This document shows, in pieces, positions 7,977-15,797 of a DNA stretch of 22,992 bases. Both the position numbers and the translations under genes were made by a program. This DNA comes from Bacteroidales bacterium (GTDB lineage Bacteria; Bacteroidota; Bacteroidia; Bacteroidales; UBA7960), in contig SLRE01000262.1 of assembly GCA_007131125.1 (NCBI GenBank), positions 1-22,992 of the forward strand, given 5' to 3'. Numbering within the stretch: the stretch's first letter is position 1; every line of letters starts with the position of its first letter. The notes below the pieces were generated by a model that had not been told where the DNA came from, searched no databases, and saw only the letters and a list, made by a program, of their open reading frames with translations.

Positions 7977-8404
7977 GATCGGTTGTCGGTATTTGATTTT
8001 TTCTCCAGATAAGATTGTAAAATAATTGTAGCACTGATGGTATCCACCAGTGATTTGTTCTGACGGGCTTTTTTCTTTAAGCCTGCATCGATCATGGCCT
8101 GAAACGCCATTTGAGATGTAAACCTTTCATCCATTCTTTCAACAGGAATATCAGGAAATTGTTTTTTCAGATGCCTGACAAAAGGGTCAATATACCTTGC
8201 TGCGTCCGAAGCCTGGCTTTTCATGTCGAAAGGCTCACCCACCACAATACACTCTACACTTTCCCTGGAAATATAATCCTTTAAAAAAGCAATAACATCT
8301 TTGGAGTGGACGGTGGTAAGTCCGGTGGCAATCATTTTCATCTCATCGGTTACGGCAAGGCCCACCCGCTTGCGCCCGTAGTCAATGGCCAGTATTCTTC
8401 CCAT
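7973..8404 (-). CDS. ruvX: Putative pre-16S rRNA nuclease / RuvX (YqgF)
   Basis: This 143-residue YqgF-family nuclease has an RNase H-like fold. In E. coli it finishes 16S rRNA 5' processing, and it is also named Holliday junction resolvase RuvX. The opening strand ILAIDYGRKRVGLAVTD carries the first acidic residue, D8. VVGEPFDM, MDERFTS and the final VDTISATIILQSYL supply the rest of the active site. The frame stays open to an ATG at 8434, but I chose the ATG at 8404 because the protein then begins MGRILAIDYG as in the family. A -7 element at 8422-8429 would also place the transcript start between the two ATGs. It is the first gene of the operon with def, the M16 peptidase and the methyltransferase. 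Confidence 0.92.
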   Translation of the reverse strand: MGRILAIDYGRKRVGLAVTDEMKMIATGLTTVHSKDVIAFLKDYISRESVECIVVGEPFDMKSQASDAARYIDPFVRHLKKQFPDIPVERMDERFTSQMAFQAMIDAGLKKKARQNKSLVDTISATIILQSYLEKKSNTDNRS

Positions 8405-8421
8405 CAGGAAAATTTTAAGGG

Positions 8422-8429
8422 CAAAGATA
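8422..8429 (-). promoter_or_regulatory. -7 promoter element for ruvX-def-M16-methyltransferase operon
   Basis: On the minus strand this reads TATCTTTG, an exact TAnnTTTG. Transcription would begin near 8415, about 10 bases before the ruvX ATG at 8404. The -33 region is only weakly TTTG-like. Confidence 0.5.
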
Positions 8430-8487
8430 AACAAACTATGCGAGAACCTGGTGCAACCTTTTTGAACCCATTGGAAACGAAGCGGAG

Positions 8488-8518
8488 TTTAAATCTGCTC
8501 AAAATAGTTTTATATTTG
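8488..8518 (+). promoter_or_regulatory. Promoter for dapD
   Basis: TATATTTG at 8511-8518 is an exact -7 element TAnnTTTG. TTTA at 8488-8491 sits exactly 19 bases upstream, where the TTTG -33 box is expected. The predicted transcript starts near 8525, leaving about 70 bases of leader before the dapD ATG at 8596. This is the best complete promoter match in the window. Confidence 0.6.
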
Positions 8519-8595
8519 TGGGTTTTACTGACCATTTCCCGCCATGAAAAGCGAATAAAATGGTTGTTTTTTACAAATACCACATTACCAATATC

Positions 8596-9411
8596 ATGAA
8601 AGAATTAAAGGAAAGGATTGAAAAGACCTGGGAAGACAGGGAACTGTTGAATTCGGAAGAATCCAAAGAGGCCATTTTGTCTGTTATTGAACATCTGGAC
8701 AAAGGCCGCCTGAGGGTGGCTGAACCATCAGGCAACAACTGGGTGGTAAACGACTGGATAAAAAAAGCGGTAATTCTGTATTTTCCACTCAGCCGGATGG
8801 AAACCATAGAGGTGGGTCCTTTTGAGTTTCACGACAAGATCCCGCTGAAAAAAGGTTACAGTGAACTTGGAGTGCGGGTGGTACCCCACGCCATAGCACG
8901 TTACGGAGCCTTTCTTTCTCCCAACGTTGTTATGATGCCTTCTTACGTAAATATTGGCGCCTGGGTCGATTCCGGCAGCATGGTGGATACATGGGCTACG
9001 GTAGGAAGCTGCGCACAGATTGGAAAAAATGTGCATCTGAGTGGAGGTGTAGGTATAGGCGGAGTGCTGGAACCGGTGCAGGCCGCTCCTGTGATTATTG
9101 AGGACCATTGCTTTATTGGCTCACGCTGCATCGTTGTGGAAGGCGTAAGGATTGAAAAGGAGGCTGTGCTGGGTGCCAATGTGGTTATTACCGGCTCTAC
9201 CCGAATTATTGATGTAAGTGGTGAAAAACCCGCTGAATACACAGGGTATGTTCCTTCGCGTTCGGTTGTTATACCCGGCAGCATTCCGAAAAAATTTCCT
9301 GCCGGAACCTACCATGTGCCCTGCGCACTCATCATTGGCAAAAGAAAAGAAAGTACCGACCAGAAAACCAGCCTCAACCAGGCATTAAGGGATTTCAATG
9401 TGGCGGTATAA
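8596..9411 (+). CDS. dapD: Tetrahydrodipicolinate N-succinyltransferase
   Basis: DapD transfers succinate to tetrahydrodipicolinate on the route to meso-diaminopimelate and lysine. The 271-residue protein has the helical N-terminal domain (about 1-95). A left-handed beta-helix of hexapeptide repeats follows (about 105-225), including NIGAWVDSGSMVDTWATVG, the succinyl-CoA site region GGVGIGGVLEP and VLGANVVITGSTRI. The C-terminal part is PSRSVVIPGS. Length is close to the 274 of E. coli DapD. The frame opens earlier at 8560, but the family N terminus matches the ATG at 8596 (MKELKERIEKTW). It is transcribed divergently from ruvX from its own promoter. Confidence 0.96.
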   Translation: MKELKERIEKTWEDRELLNSEESKEAILSVIEHLDKGRLRVAEPSGNNWVVNDWIKKAVILYFPLSRMETIEVGPFEFHDKIPLKKGYSELGVRVVPHAIARYGAFLSPNVVMMPSYVNIGAWVDSGSMVDTWATVGSCAQIGKNVHLSGGVGIGGVLEPVQAAPVIIEDHCFIGSRCIVVEGVRIEKEAVLGANVVITGSTRIIDVSGEKPAEYTGYVPSRSVVIPGSIPKKFPAGTYHVPCALIIGKRKESTDQKTSLNQALRDFNVAV

Positions 9412-9449
9412 CGTTATCCCATTCCCGGCCCGGCTGTCAATTAATTTGA

Positions 9450-9457
9450 TACTTTTG
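9450..9457 (+). promoter_or_regulatory. -7 promoter element before the first glycosyltransferase
   Basis: TACTTTTG is an exact TAnnTTTG, 21 bases before the ATG at 9479. No good -33 box lies at the expected distance, so this may be a weak internal promoter downstream of dapD. Confidence 0.35.
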
Positions 9458-9478
9458 TAAAGTTCAAAAAAAGAACCC

Positions 9479-10324
9479 ATGCCCTCCATTTCTGCTGTCA
9501 TCATTACCTTAAACGAGGAATCCTGCATCGAACGCTGCATAAGGTCGGTTATGACTGTGGCCGATGAAGTGGTGGTGGTGGATTCTTTGTCGACAGACCG
9601 CACCCCGGAGATTTGCCGTAAACTGGGTGTAAAATTTGTTGAGCAGGAATTCCTGGGCTATATACAACAGAAAAACTTTGCATTAAAGCAGGCCGCATAC
9701 GATCATGTGCTGTCGCTGGATGCAGATGAGGCCCTTTCGGAGGAGCTGGCAAGATCCATCCATGATGTAAAAAATAACTGGAAGCATGATGGCTACAAAT
9801 TTAACCGGCTTAACAAATTTTGCGGTCATTGGATACGGCATACCAATTATTACCCCGACCGCAAACTGCGTTTGTTTGACCGTCGCAAGGGCCAATGGGG
9901 AGGCGTAAACCCTCACGACAAAGTGGTCATGCAACCCGGCAGCAGCACCGGCAGGCTGAAGGGTGATCTGCTGCACTGGCTTTGTGAAACCTATGAGGAA
10001 CACCTGGATACCATAAATAAATTCAGTACCATTGCTGCACGCGAAGCTTTAAAAAAAGGGGAGAAGTGTTCGGCATGGAAAGTTTTTTACAAGCCGGTAT
10101 GGCGTTTTATACAGAATTATTTTGTGAAACGCGGATTTCTGGACGGGTATATGGGGCTTGTGGTTTCGCGCAACTCTGCTTTCCTGAACTATCAGAAATA
10201 TGCCAAACTCAGGAACCTCATTCAACTGGAAAAAAACAAAGAAAAACTTCAGCAGGCTGACAAGGAAGTAAATATCGCAAGTGCCGAAGTTTCCACTCAT
10301 CCTGAAACCCAAAAAAAGGAATGA
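9479..10324 (+). CDS. Family 2 glycosyltransferase, LPS core type
   Basis: This 281-residue GT2 enzyme has a GT-A fold: ISAVIITLNEE at the N terminus, nucleotide-contacting D35 (VVVVDSLSTDRT), and a metal-binding D-A-D at 81-83 followed by E84. The pattern LGYIQQKNFAL and the later KLRLFDRRKGQW and HDKVV segments are typical of the WaaE/LgtF-like transferases. Those enzymes add a hexose to the inner core of lipopolysaccharide, so an LPS role is likely; donor and acceptor cannot be told. The C-terminal 40 residues are charged (EKNKEKLQQADKE). The stop overlaps the next glycosyltransferase start as ATGA (10321-10324). Confidence 0.9.
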   Translation: MPSISAVIITLNEESCIERCIRSVMTVADEVVVVDSLSTDRTPEICRKLGVKFVEQEFLGYIQQKNFALKQAAYDHVLSLDADEALSEELARSIHDVKNNWKHDGYKFNRLNKFCGHWIRHTNYYPDRKLRLFDRRKGQWGGVNPHDKVVMQPGSSTGRLKGDLLHWLCETYEEHLDTINKFSTIAAREALKKGEKCSAWKVFYKPVWRFIQNYFVKRGFLDGYMGLVVSRNSAFLNYQKYAKLRNLIQLEKNKEKLQQADKEVNIASAEVSTHPETQKKE

Positions 10325-11178
10325 CCCTGCCCATCATGGAAAAAGAAGCCATCAATTCCTATCCAAAAACCGGGGTTATCCTCACCACCTACAACCAGCC
10401 CCAATGGTTGCAGAAAGTGCTTTGGGGCTTTGAAATGCAAACTCATAAGGATTTTGAGCTGATTATTGCCGACGATGGCTCTGCTGAAGAAACAAAGGAG
10501 GTAATTGATGAATTTTCCGAAAATTCTTCCCTGGAGATAAAGCATATCTGGCATCCTGACAAGGGTTTTCAGAAGTGTACCATTCTTAATAAAGCCATTA
10601 TCAGTTGCAAGTCCGATTATCTGATTTTTACGGATGGGGATTGCATTCCCCGCAAGGATTTTGTGGAAGCCCACCTGAAACGGGCCCGGGAAGGAAGGTT
10701 TCTCAGCGGGGGGTACCTCAAACTTTCCATGGAAGTGTCAAAGACCATTTCCAGGGAAGATATTGTTGAACAGCGTCCCTTTCATGCCAAATGGCTGAGA
10801 AAGAATGGGCAGCCTTTTTCCCATAAGCTGATTAAACTGGTTAAAAACCCTTATGCTGCCGGTTTGCTGAACTTTATTACGCCGACCCGGCCCACATGGA
10901 ACGGTCATAATGTCAGTGGCTGGAAAAAAGATATACTTGCCGTTAACGGATACAACGAAGATATGACGTATGGCGGCCTGGACCGGGAGCTTGGTGAGCG
11001 CCTGATGAACTACGGGCTCAATGGTAAGCAGATAAGATATTTTGCCGTATGTTTGCATCTGGATCATCCGCGGCCATACAAAACCCGTGAAAGCATGGAT
11101 AGAAACAAAGCCATCCGCCAAAAAGTAAGGCGGAAAAAAATTACAAGGATATCCAATGGCATTGAAAAAGAAAAATGA
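10321..11178 (+). CDS. Family 2 glycosyltransferase, GT27-like C-terminal half
   Basis: This 285-residue GT2 protein begins with VILTTYNQPQWL and has the nucleotide-binding ADDGS, the metal-binding D-G-D in FTDGDCIP, and the acceptor-side pattern NVSGWKKDILAVNGYNE followed by GGLDRELGERL. That last pattern is the galactosyltransferase C-terminal (GT27/chondroitin synthase-like) signature. The tail HLDHPRPY is also typical of this subgroup. No membrane segment is present, so it acts at the cytoplasmic face. The ATG at 10321 overlaps the upstream stop by 4 bases; ATG 10336 is an alternative start. With its neighbour it probably builds a lipopolysaccharide or glycan side chain. Confidence 0.88.
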   Translation: MTLPIMEKEAINSYPKTGVILTTYNQPQWLQKVLWGFEMQTHKDFELIIADDGSAEETKEVIDEFSENSSLEIKHIWHPDKGFQKCTILNKAIISCKSDYLIFTDGDCIPRKDFVEAHLKRAREGRFLSGGYLKLSMEVSKTISREDIVEQRPFHAKWLRKNGQPFSHKLIKLVKNPYAAGLLNFITPTRPTWNGHNVSGWKKDILAVNGYNEDMTYGGLDRELGERLMNYGLNGKQIRYFAVCLHLDHPRPYKTRESMDRNKAIRQKVRRKKITRISNGIEKEK

Positions 11179-11242
11179 ATCAAAAAGTATCCATAAGGAA
11201 AGCAACTGGCATAATAATTGAATTCGAAATTTTTGGTAAAAA

Positions 11243-11830
11243 ATGACCCCGATGATAGGAAGTCCTGAAAAATATGATTTTTCCAAAGTGGTGGAGATAC
11301 TCCGTGAGGGGGGGACCATCCTGTATCCGACCGATACCATCTGGGGCATTGGCTGCGACGCTACCAACCCGCGTGCCGTAGAAAAAATATACAAGATCAA
11401 GGAAAGGATGTCTCAGAAGTCCCTGATTATCCTAGTTGAAAATGTTGAAATGCTTTCCCGTTATGTTGAGGATGTGCCTGAACTGGCCCTTGATCTGATC
11501 ACCAGTGTTTCCGACCCACTTACCGTGATTTACCCCAAAGCCCGTAAACTCGCCAAAAATGTGACGGGTGAAGATGGAACCATTGCCATTCGAATTCCCA
11601 ATGAACCTTTTTGCCAGGAATTGATCCGGAGTTTTGGAAAACCCATTACTTCCACCTCTGCCAACGTGAGCGGTGCTCCCAACCCGTTATCATACCGGCA
11701 GATTTCAGCAGATATTAAAAATGCGGTTGACTATGTGGTAAAGGTAAACCAGCATACCATTAACCGCCCAAAACCCTCTACCATTGTCCGTATTAATAAT
11801 GCCGGGGAAATCCAGATCCTGAGAAATTAG
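11243..11830 (+). CDS. tsaC: Threonylcarbamoyl-AMP synthase (TsaC/Sua5/YrdC)
   Basis: This enzyme makes threonylcarbamoyl-AMP from threonine, bicarbonate and ATP, the first step of t6A37 modification in ANN-decoding tRNAs. The 195-residue protein is a single YrdC domain. Key segments are ILYPTDTIWGIGCDA, the charged loop KIKERMSQKSLIILV, the tRNA/ATP-binding TIAIRIPNEPF, and STSANVSG. It lacks the extra C-terminal domain of longer Sua5 proteins, so it is the short TsaC type. ATG 11243 is used; ATG 11252 is an alternative. It lies 64 bases after the glycosyltransferase, with no exact promoter element between. Confidence 0.95.
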   Translation: MTPMIGSPEKYDFSKVVEILREGGTILYPTDTIWGIGCDATNPRAVEKIYKIKERMSQKSLIILVENVEMLSRYVEDVPELALDLITSVSDPLTVIYPKARKLAKNVTGEDGTIAIRIPNEPFCQELIRSFGKPITSTSANVSGAPNPLSYRQISADIKNAVDYVVKVNQHTINRPKPSTIVRINNAGEIQILRN

Positions 11831-11974
11831 TACCTTTAATTTCCGGTTTTTCAATAATCTATGCCCTGATTAATGCTGCCTCCCATTGAATTTGCGGTGG
11901 CGTGATTATTTGTTGCCCGGGTTTTTTTATAATTTTGCAGGTTTTAAAACAATCAAAATTATATATTTACTTAA
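11831..11974. other. Intergenic gap before the CCA-adding gene
   Basis: These 144 bases carry the promoter described at 11909-11937 and no visible gene. CCCGGG followed by seven T at 11917-11928 is too short a palindrome to call a terminator. Confidence 0.4.
11909..11937 (+). promoter_or_regulatory. Promoter for the CCA-adding enzyme gene
   Basis: TTTG at 11909-11912 and TAATTTTG at 11930-11937 match the Bacteroidota -33 and -7 elements with a 17-base spacer, slightly short of the usual 19 or so. Transcription would begin near 11944, leaving a leader of about 30 bases before the TTG start. Confidence 0.55.
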
Positions 11975-13393
11975 TTGAAGAAAATTCTTTCCAACCGGCT
12001 TTTTAAACTGGTTTCTGATGCTGCTGCAGAAATGGAATCCCCCGTTTATGTGATTGGCGGGTGGGTGCGTGATATCTATCTTGGGCGTCCTTCAAAAGAC
12101 ATTGATATTGTTGTGGTTGGAAGCGGGGTGAAACTGGCAGGATTGGTTGCTGAAAAACTCGGGAAAAAGGAAAAGCTGAAGGTTTTTAAAAATTTTGGCA
12201 CTGCCATGCTTCGCTGGGATGAGTGGGAAGTGGAGTTTGTGGGAGCCAGGAAAGAATCTTACCGCTCCGATTCGCGCAAACCCATTGTAGAAGATGCTTC
12301 CCTTGAGGAGGATATGAAGCGGAGGGATTTTACCGTTAATGCCATGGCCATCAGCCTGAATCACGAAAACTTCGGGGAGCTCGTTGATCCGTTTAACGGA
12401 ATGGAAGATCTGAAAAGTAAAACCATTCGCACCCCGCTTGATCCTGATCAGACCTATTCCGATGATCCCCTGCGTATGATGAGGGCCATCAGGTTTGCCA
12501 CCCAGTTGGACTTTAAGATTGAATGTGACTCTTTTGAAGCCATCAGGCGAAATGCCGGCCGCATCGGGATTGTTTCCATGGAAAGGATAATGGACGAATT
12601 CAATAAAATTCTTCTTGCCCCCGTGCCTGGAAAAGGACTTAAAATGCTGAGGGCCTCCGGCCTTTTAAAGGAATTTTTCCCGGAACTGGATCAGTTGCAC
12701 GGAGTGGAAGTGGTTGAAGGCAAAGCCCATAAGGATAACTTCTTTCATACCGTGCAGGTGCTGGACAACCTGGCTGAAAAAACCGATAATCTCTGGTTGC
12801 GATGGGCTGCCCTGCTTCATGATATTGCCAAACCGGCTACCAAGAAATATTATCCGGGGGTAGGATGGACCTTCCACGGTCATGAGTTTCTTGGGAAAAA
12901 AATGGTGCCCCGGATTTTCCGGAGACTTAAGCTTCCCATGAATGAAAAAATGAAGTATGTCCAGAAACTGGTGTTGCTTCATTTGAGGCCCATTGTGCTG
13001 AGCACCAACGTGGTGACTGACTCTGCCGTAAGAAGGCTGCTTTTTGAAGCCGGAGACGACATCGACGACCTGATGCTGCTGTGTGAGGCTGATATTACAT
13101 CGGGCAATCCCGAAAAAGTAAAAAAATATCTTGAAAATTTTGAACTGGTCAGGAAAAAGCTGCGCGAGATTGAAGAAAAAGACCACCTGCGCAACTGGCA
13201 GCCGCCGGTATCGGGCGATGATATCATGCAGGCCTTTAACCTGAAGCCTTCCCGGGAGGTCGGCATTATCAAGGCAGCCATAAGGGAAGCCATACTGGAG
13301 GGAGAAATTCCAAACCAGCGGGAGGAAGCCTACAAACTGATGCTGGAAGAAGGGAAAAAACTGGGCCTGACCCCCGATAATTCAAAAAATTAA
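11975..13393 (+). CDS. CCA tRNA nucleotidyltransferase with HD domain
   Basis: This 472-residue class II nucleotidyltransferase adds or repairs the 3' CCA of tRNA. The catalytic head has GGWVRD at 28-33, the metal aspartates D42 and D44 in KDIDI, and RRDFTVNAM at 116-124. The flexible neck follows (DPLRMMRAIRFA). An HD phosphohydrolase-like domain comes next, with H282-D283 in ALLHDIAKP, and a C-terminal body completes the protein. The protein aligns with the family only from a TTG at 11975; an in-frame TAA sits directly before it at 11972-11974, and the next Met is 20 residues in. TTG is therefore the supported start. Poly(A) polymerase activity cannot be excluded from sequence. It has its own promoter. 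Confidence 0.95.
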   Translation: MKKILSNRLFKLVSDAAAEMESPVYVIGGWVRDIYLGRPSKDIDIVVVGSGVKLAGLVAEKLGKKEKLKVFKNFGTAMLRWDEWEVEFVGARKESYRSDSRKPIVEDASLEEDMKRRDFTVNAMAISLNHENFGELVDPFNGMEDLKSKTIRTPLDPDQTYSDDPLRMMRAIRFATQLDFKIECDSFEAIRRNAGRIGIVSMERIMDEFNKILLAPVPGKGLKMLRASGLLKEFFPELDQLHGVEVVEGKAHKDNFFHTVQVLDNLAEKTDNLWLRWAALLHDIAKPATKKYYPGVGWTFHGHEFLGKKMVPRIFRRLKLPMNEKMKYVQKLVLLHLRPIVLSTNVVTDSAVRRLLFEAGDDIDDLMLLCEADITSGNPEKVKKYLENFELVRKKLREIEEKDHLRNWQPPVSGDDIMQAFNLKPSREVGIIKAAIREAILEGEIPNQREEAYKLMLEEGKKLGLTPDNSKN

Positions 13394-13397
13394 TGGT

Positions 13398-13405
13398 TAA
13401 ATTTG
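13398..13405 (+). promoter_or_regulatory. -7 promoter element before the pRiA4b-like gene
   Basis: TAAATTTG is an exact TAnnTTTG, starting 5 bases after the stop of the CCA enzyme and 46 bases before the ATG at 13452. No -33 box is evident. Confidence 0.4.
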
Positions 13406-13451
13406 TTGTAGCACTTGAATAAAAGGATTGTTAAAAAAAACCGGTTTCTTA

Positions 13452-14036
13452 ATGCATATTTACCGTTTCAGAATAACCTTCGAAGACCAGGATGAATTTT
13501 TCAGGGAGTTGGAAATACTTGCTGACCAGAATTTTGAAGAGTTTCACCAGGCCATTACCAAAAACCTGGAAATTGATCCCGGAATGCTTTCCTCATTTTA
13601 TATTTGCGATCACCAGTTCAGGAAAAAAAAGGAGATTTCTCTTCTTGACATGGATCCCGATTCCAATGAAGATGAAAATGAAGGGGTCCTGGTCATGAAG
13701 GATACCCTTTTAAGCGATGCAATTGACGATCCCCACCAGAAACTGCTATATGTATATGACTACCTGAATTACTGGACCTTTTACATAGAACTCCTGAAAA
13801 TTTCCAGGGCCCAGGAGGGAGTTTCCTATCCACGGTTTTCGAAAGCAAAGGGTTTGACCCCAAGGGAGTTAAAAGCCACCCCACAGCAAGTTCCCGGGGT
13901 AGAAAAGGGAATGGACCTGGGGTTTGACGAAGACGAAATTGATCCCGAAGACATGGAAAGACTTGATGGAAGGGAAGATTTCGGAGGGAGTAATGAAGAG
14001 GATTTCAGCCAGGGACCTGATGAGGACGACTTTTAA
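13452..14036 (+). CDS. pRiA4b ORF-3-like protein with acidic tail
   Basis: This 194-residue protein begins MHIYRFRITFEDQDEFFREL and continues with a pattern (ILADQNFEEFHQAI, DDPHQKLLYVYDYLNYW) typical of the plasmid pRiA4b ORF-3 / IS1096 TnpR-like domain, whose function is unknown. Despite that name there is no transposon context here. About 40 C-terminal residues are strongly acidic (FDEDEIDPEDMERLDG, ending DEDDF), suggesting binding to a basic partner. The upstream TTG at 13428 is in frame but less likely than the ATG at 13452. The gene ends 17 bases inside the miaA coding region, so the two are probably translated together, and the CCA enzyme lies just upstream. A role near tRNA metabolism is inferred from position only. 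Confidence 0.8.
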   Translation: MHIYRFRITFEDQDEFFRELEILADQNFEEFHQAITKNLEIDPGMLSSFYICDHQFRKKKEISLLDMDPDSNEDENEGVLVMKDTLLSDAIDDPHQKLLYVYDYLNYWTFYIELLKISRAQEGVSYPRFSKAKGLTPRELKATPQQVPGVEKGMDLGFDEDEIDPEDMERLDGREDFGGSNEEDFSQGPDEDDF

Positions 14037-14934
14037 AGATAAAACCCTGATTGTACTTACCGGACCTACCGCAGTTGGAAAAACCGACCTGAGTGTTGAT
14101 ATTGCCCATGAACTGAATACCGAGATCCTTTCTGCCGATGCCAGACAGTTTTACAGGGAATTGAAAATCGGCACCGCAGCCCCTGAAGATTTTCATTTGC
14201 AAAAGATAAAGCACCATTTTGTGGGGCACTTATCCATTTTCGATTATTATAACGTTTCTCTTTTTGAGCAACAAGCCCTTAAGGTACTGGAAACGGTTTT
14301 TCAGAAGACGGACTATGCGGTTTTAACCGGCGGTTCCGGCTTGTATATCGATACCCTTTGTCATGGCATTGACCAGCTTCCTGATGCAGAACCTGAGGTG
14401 AGGCAAAGGATAAAACAGGTGCATGCCAAAGAGGGTATCGATGGTCTCAGGCAGTGGATAAAAAAAATTGACCCTGCTTATTACAGGCAGGTAGACCTTG
14501 CCAATCCCAACCGCATAAAGCGTGGCATTGAAGTGTTTCTGAGCACCGGGACTCCATTTTCGGAATTGAGAAAAAAACAATATAAAGAACGGCCTTTCCA
14601 AATTAAGCGAGTTATCATCAACCGCGAGCGGGAAGAACTTTTTAGCAGGATCAACCGCAGGGTTGACCTTATGGTTGAACAGGGCCTGATTGAAGAAGCC
14701 ATTGGCCTTTTCCGCTACCGGCATCTCAATGCACTGAATACTGTTGGCTACAAAGAACTTTTTTCCTGGATTTCCAATTGCTGGTACCTGAAGACTGCAC
14801 TTGAAAAAATCAAAACAAACTCACGCAGGTATGCCAAACGTCAGCTCACCTGGTTTAAGCGATATGAGGATGCGCGTTGGTTTCATCCTGATGACAAAAA
14901 GGAGATAATGGATTATATCAGGAAAAAGCCCTGA
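14020..14934 (+). CDS. miaA: tRNA dimethylallyltransferase
   Basis: MiaA transfers dimethylallyl from DMAPP to A37 of tRNAs reading UNN codons (i6A37). The 304-residue protein has the P-loop GPTAVGKT at 15-22. It then has ILSADARQFY, where the family usually has S-A-D-S-R-Q, then GGSGLYIDTLCHG and the swinging segment NPNRIKRGIEVF. VGYKEL and a C-terminal region with RRYAKRQLTWFKR contact tRNA. The frame is open from 13924, but that part is antisense-like sequence within the upstream acidic tail. The ATG at 14020 gives the family N terminus (KTLIVLTGP); ATG 13993 is possible. Its DMAPP substrate comes from the IspH pathway. It is convergent with the BadF-type gene, 13 bases away. Confidence 0.95.
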   Translation: MRTTFKDKTLIVLTGPTAVGKTDLSVDIAHELNTEILSADARQFYRELKIGTAAPEDFHLQKIKHHFVGHLSIFDYYNVSLFEQQALKVLETVFQKTDYAVLTGGSGLYIDTLCHGIDQLPDAEPEVRQRIKQVHAKEGIDGLRQWIKKIDPAYYRQVDLANPNRIKRGIEVFLSTGTPFSELRKKQYKERPFQIKRVIINREREELFSRINRRVDLMVEQGLIEEAIGLFRYRHLNALNTVGYKELFSWISNCWYLKTALEKIKTNSRRYAKRQLTWFKRYEDARWFHPDDKKEIMDYIRKKP

Positions 14935-14947
14935 TGCCGGGGAAAAA

Positions 14948-15790
14948 TTATTTGCCGCTGTGGTATTCCAGCAGCCCTTTCATTGGAGAAGTCTGGAAAA
15001 CCGTGGGAGTTACACCATACTTTTTGGCAGAAACCATAAGAACTTTTTTGAAATGAAAACCTATGGAACCGATGCATCCAAAAGGAAGTGTCTGGTAACC
15101 GGTAAATTTGGTCACCTGCTCTTCGAAAAAGGCATCAAAGCAATTTTCCACCAGTTGAAAGATAAATGGGTGATTGAGTTGAGTTTTTAAAAACCTGGTA
15201 AAAGAGGCCAGGAAGCGGTTTGGGTTTGGCTGCTGATAAAGGGTGGTCAGTATTTCTTCATGCGAAAGTCCGCATTGCTGGTCAAAGGCTTTTTTTATCT
15301 CTTCAGGAATGCGGTTTTTCAAATGCAGGCCAATATAGGTTTTGCCAAGATGGGCTCCGCTTCCCTCATCCCCAAACATATACCCAAGAGAAAAAAGACT
15401 TTCTGCAACATCTTTTCCATCATAAAGGCATGCGTTAGAGCCGGTACCAAGAATACCTGCAATGCCTTTGCTGTTTCCAAATAAAGCCCTGGCAGCTGCC
15501 AGCAAATCATGTTCAACCTCTATATGGGTTTTGCCAAAGATCTTTCTCAGCCCTTTTTCAATTACTGCCTTTTTGGAAGGGGAGGAACAGCCGGCGCCAT
15601 AGAAAAAAACCCTGTCAATTTGTTCAGGAATCAGTTTTCCGAAAAAATCGGTTTTCAATACCATGGCCATTTTTTCGAAAGAAACATAATATGGGTTGAA
15701 TCCAACAGTTTTGATTTCCCGGGCCACATTACCATTCTCAATAAGCCACCAATCGGTTTTTGTACTGCCGCTGTCTGCCAGTAATATCAT
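14948..15790 (-). CDS. BadF/BadG/BcrA/BcrD-type ATPase, sugar-kinase-like
   Basis: This 280-residue protein is a member of the ASKHA superfamily, BadF branch. The phosphate-1 motif is ADSGSTKTDWWLI at 5-17. GILGTGSNACLYDG and MFGDEGSGAHLGK give the phosphate-2 and sugar-binding regions seen in N-acetylglucosamine kinase (NAGK) and in the MurNAc/GlcNAc kinases of this branch. No iron-sulfur cysteine pattern of the BcrA/BadG benzoyl-CoA reductase activators is visible, so a kinase of an amino sugar is more likely. The frame opens at 15934, but the ATG at 15790 fits the family. It begins 7 bases after the cdaA stop, as third gene of folP-cdaA-kinase. The substrate is not proven. Confidence 0.85.
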   Translation of the reverse strand: MILLADSGSTKTDWWLIENGNVAREIKTVGFNPYYVSFEKMAMVLKTDFFGKLIPEQIDRVFFYGAGCSSPSKKAVIEKGLRKIFGKTHIEVEHDLLAAARALFGNSKGIAGILGTGSNACLYDGKDVAESLFSLGYMFGDEGSGAHLGKTYIGLHLKNRIPEEIKKAFDQQCGLSHEEILTTLYQQPNPNRFLASFTRFLKTQLNHPFIFQLVENCFDAFFEEQVTKFTGYQTLPFGCIGSIGFHFKKVLMVSAKKYGVTPTVFQTSPMKGLLEYHSGK

Positions 15791-15797
15791 TTCAGGA

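Noticed and set aside
11917..11928. CCCGGG followed by seven T as a terminator
   Set aside because: The palindrome is too short to form a hairpin with a loop, and it overlaps the promoter spacer of the next gene.
12665..13186. 173-codon minus-strand open frame opposite the CCA enzyme
   Set aside because: Fully antisense to a conserved gene, with no recognisable motif.
13452..14036. pRiA4b/IS1096 TnpR-like annotation as a sign of a mobile element
   Set aside because: There is no transposase, inverted repeat or target duplication; the gene sits in a housekeeping operon, and the label comes from where the domain was first named.
14948..15790. Benzoyl-CoA reductase activator (BcrA/BadG)
   Set aside because: No cysteine pair for an iron-sulfur cluster and no reductase subunits nearby; the kinase-like motifs fit better.
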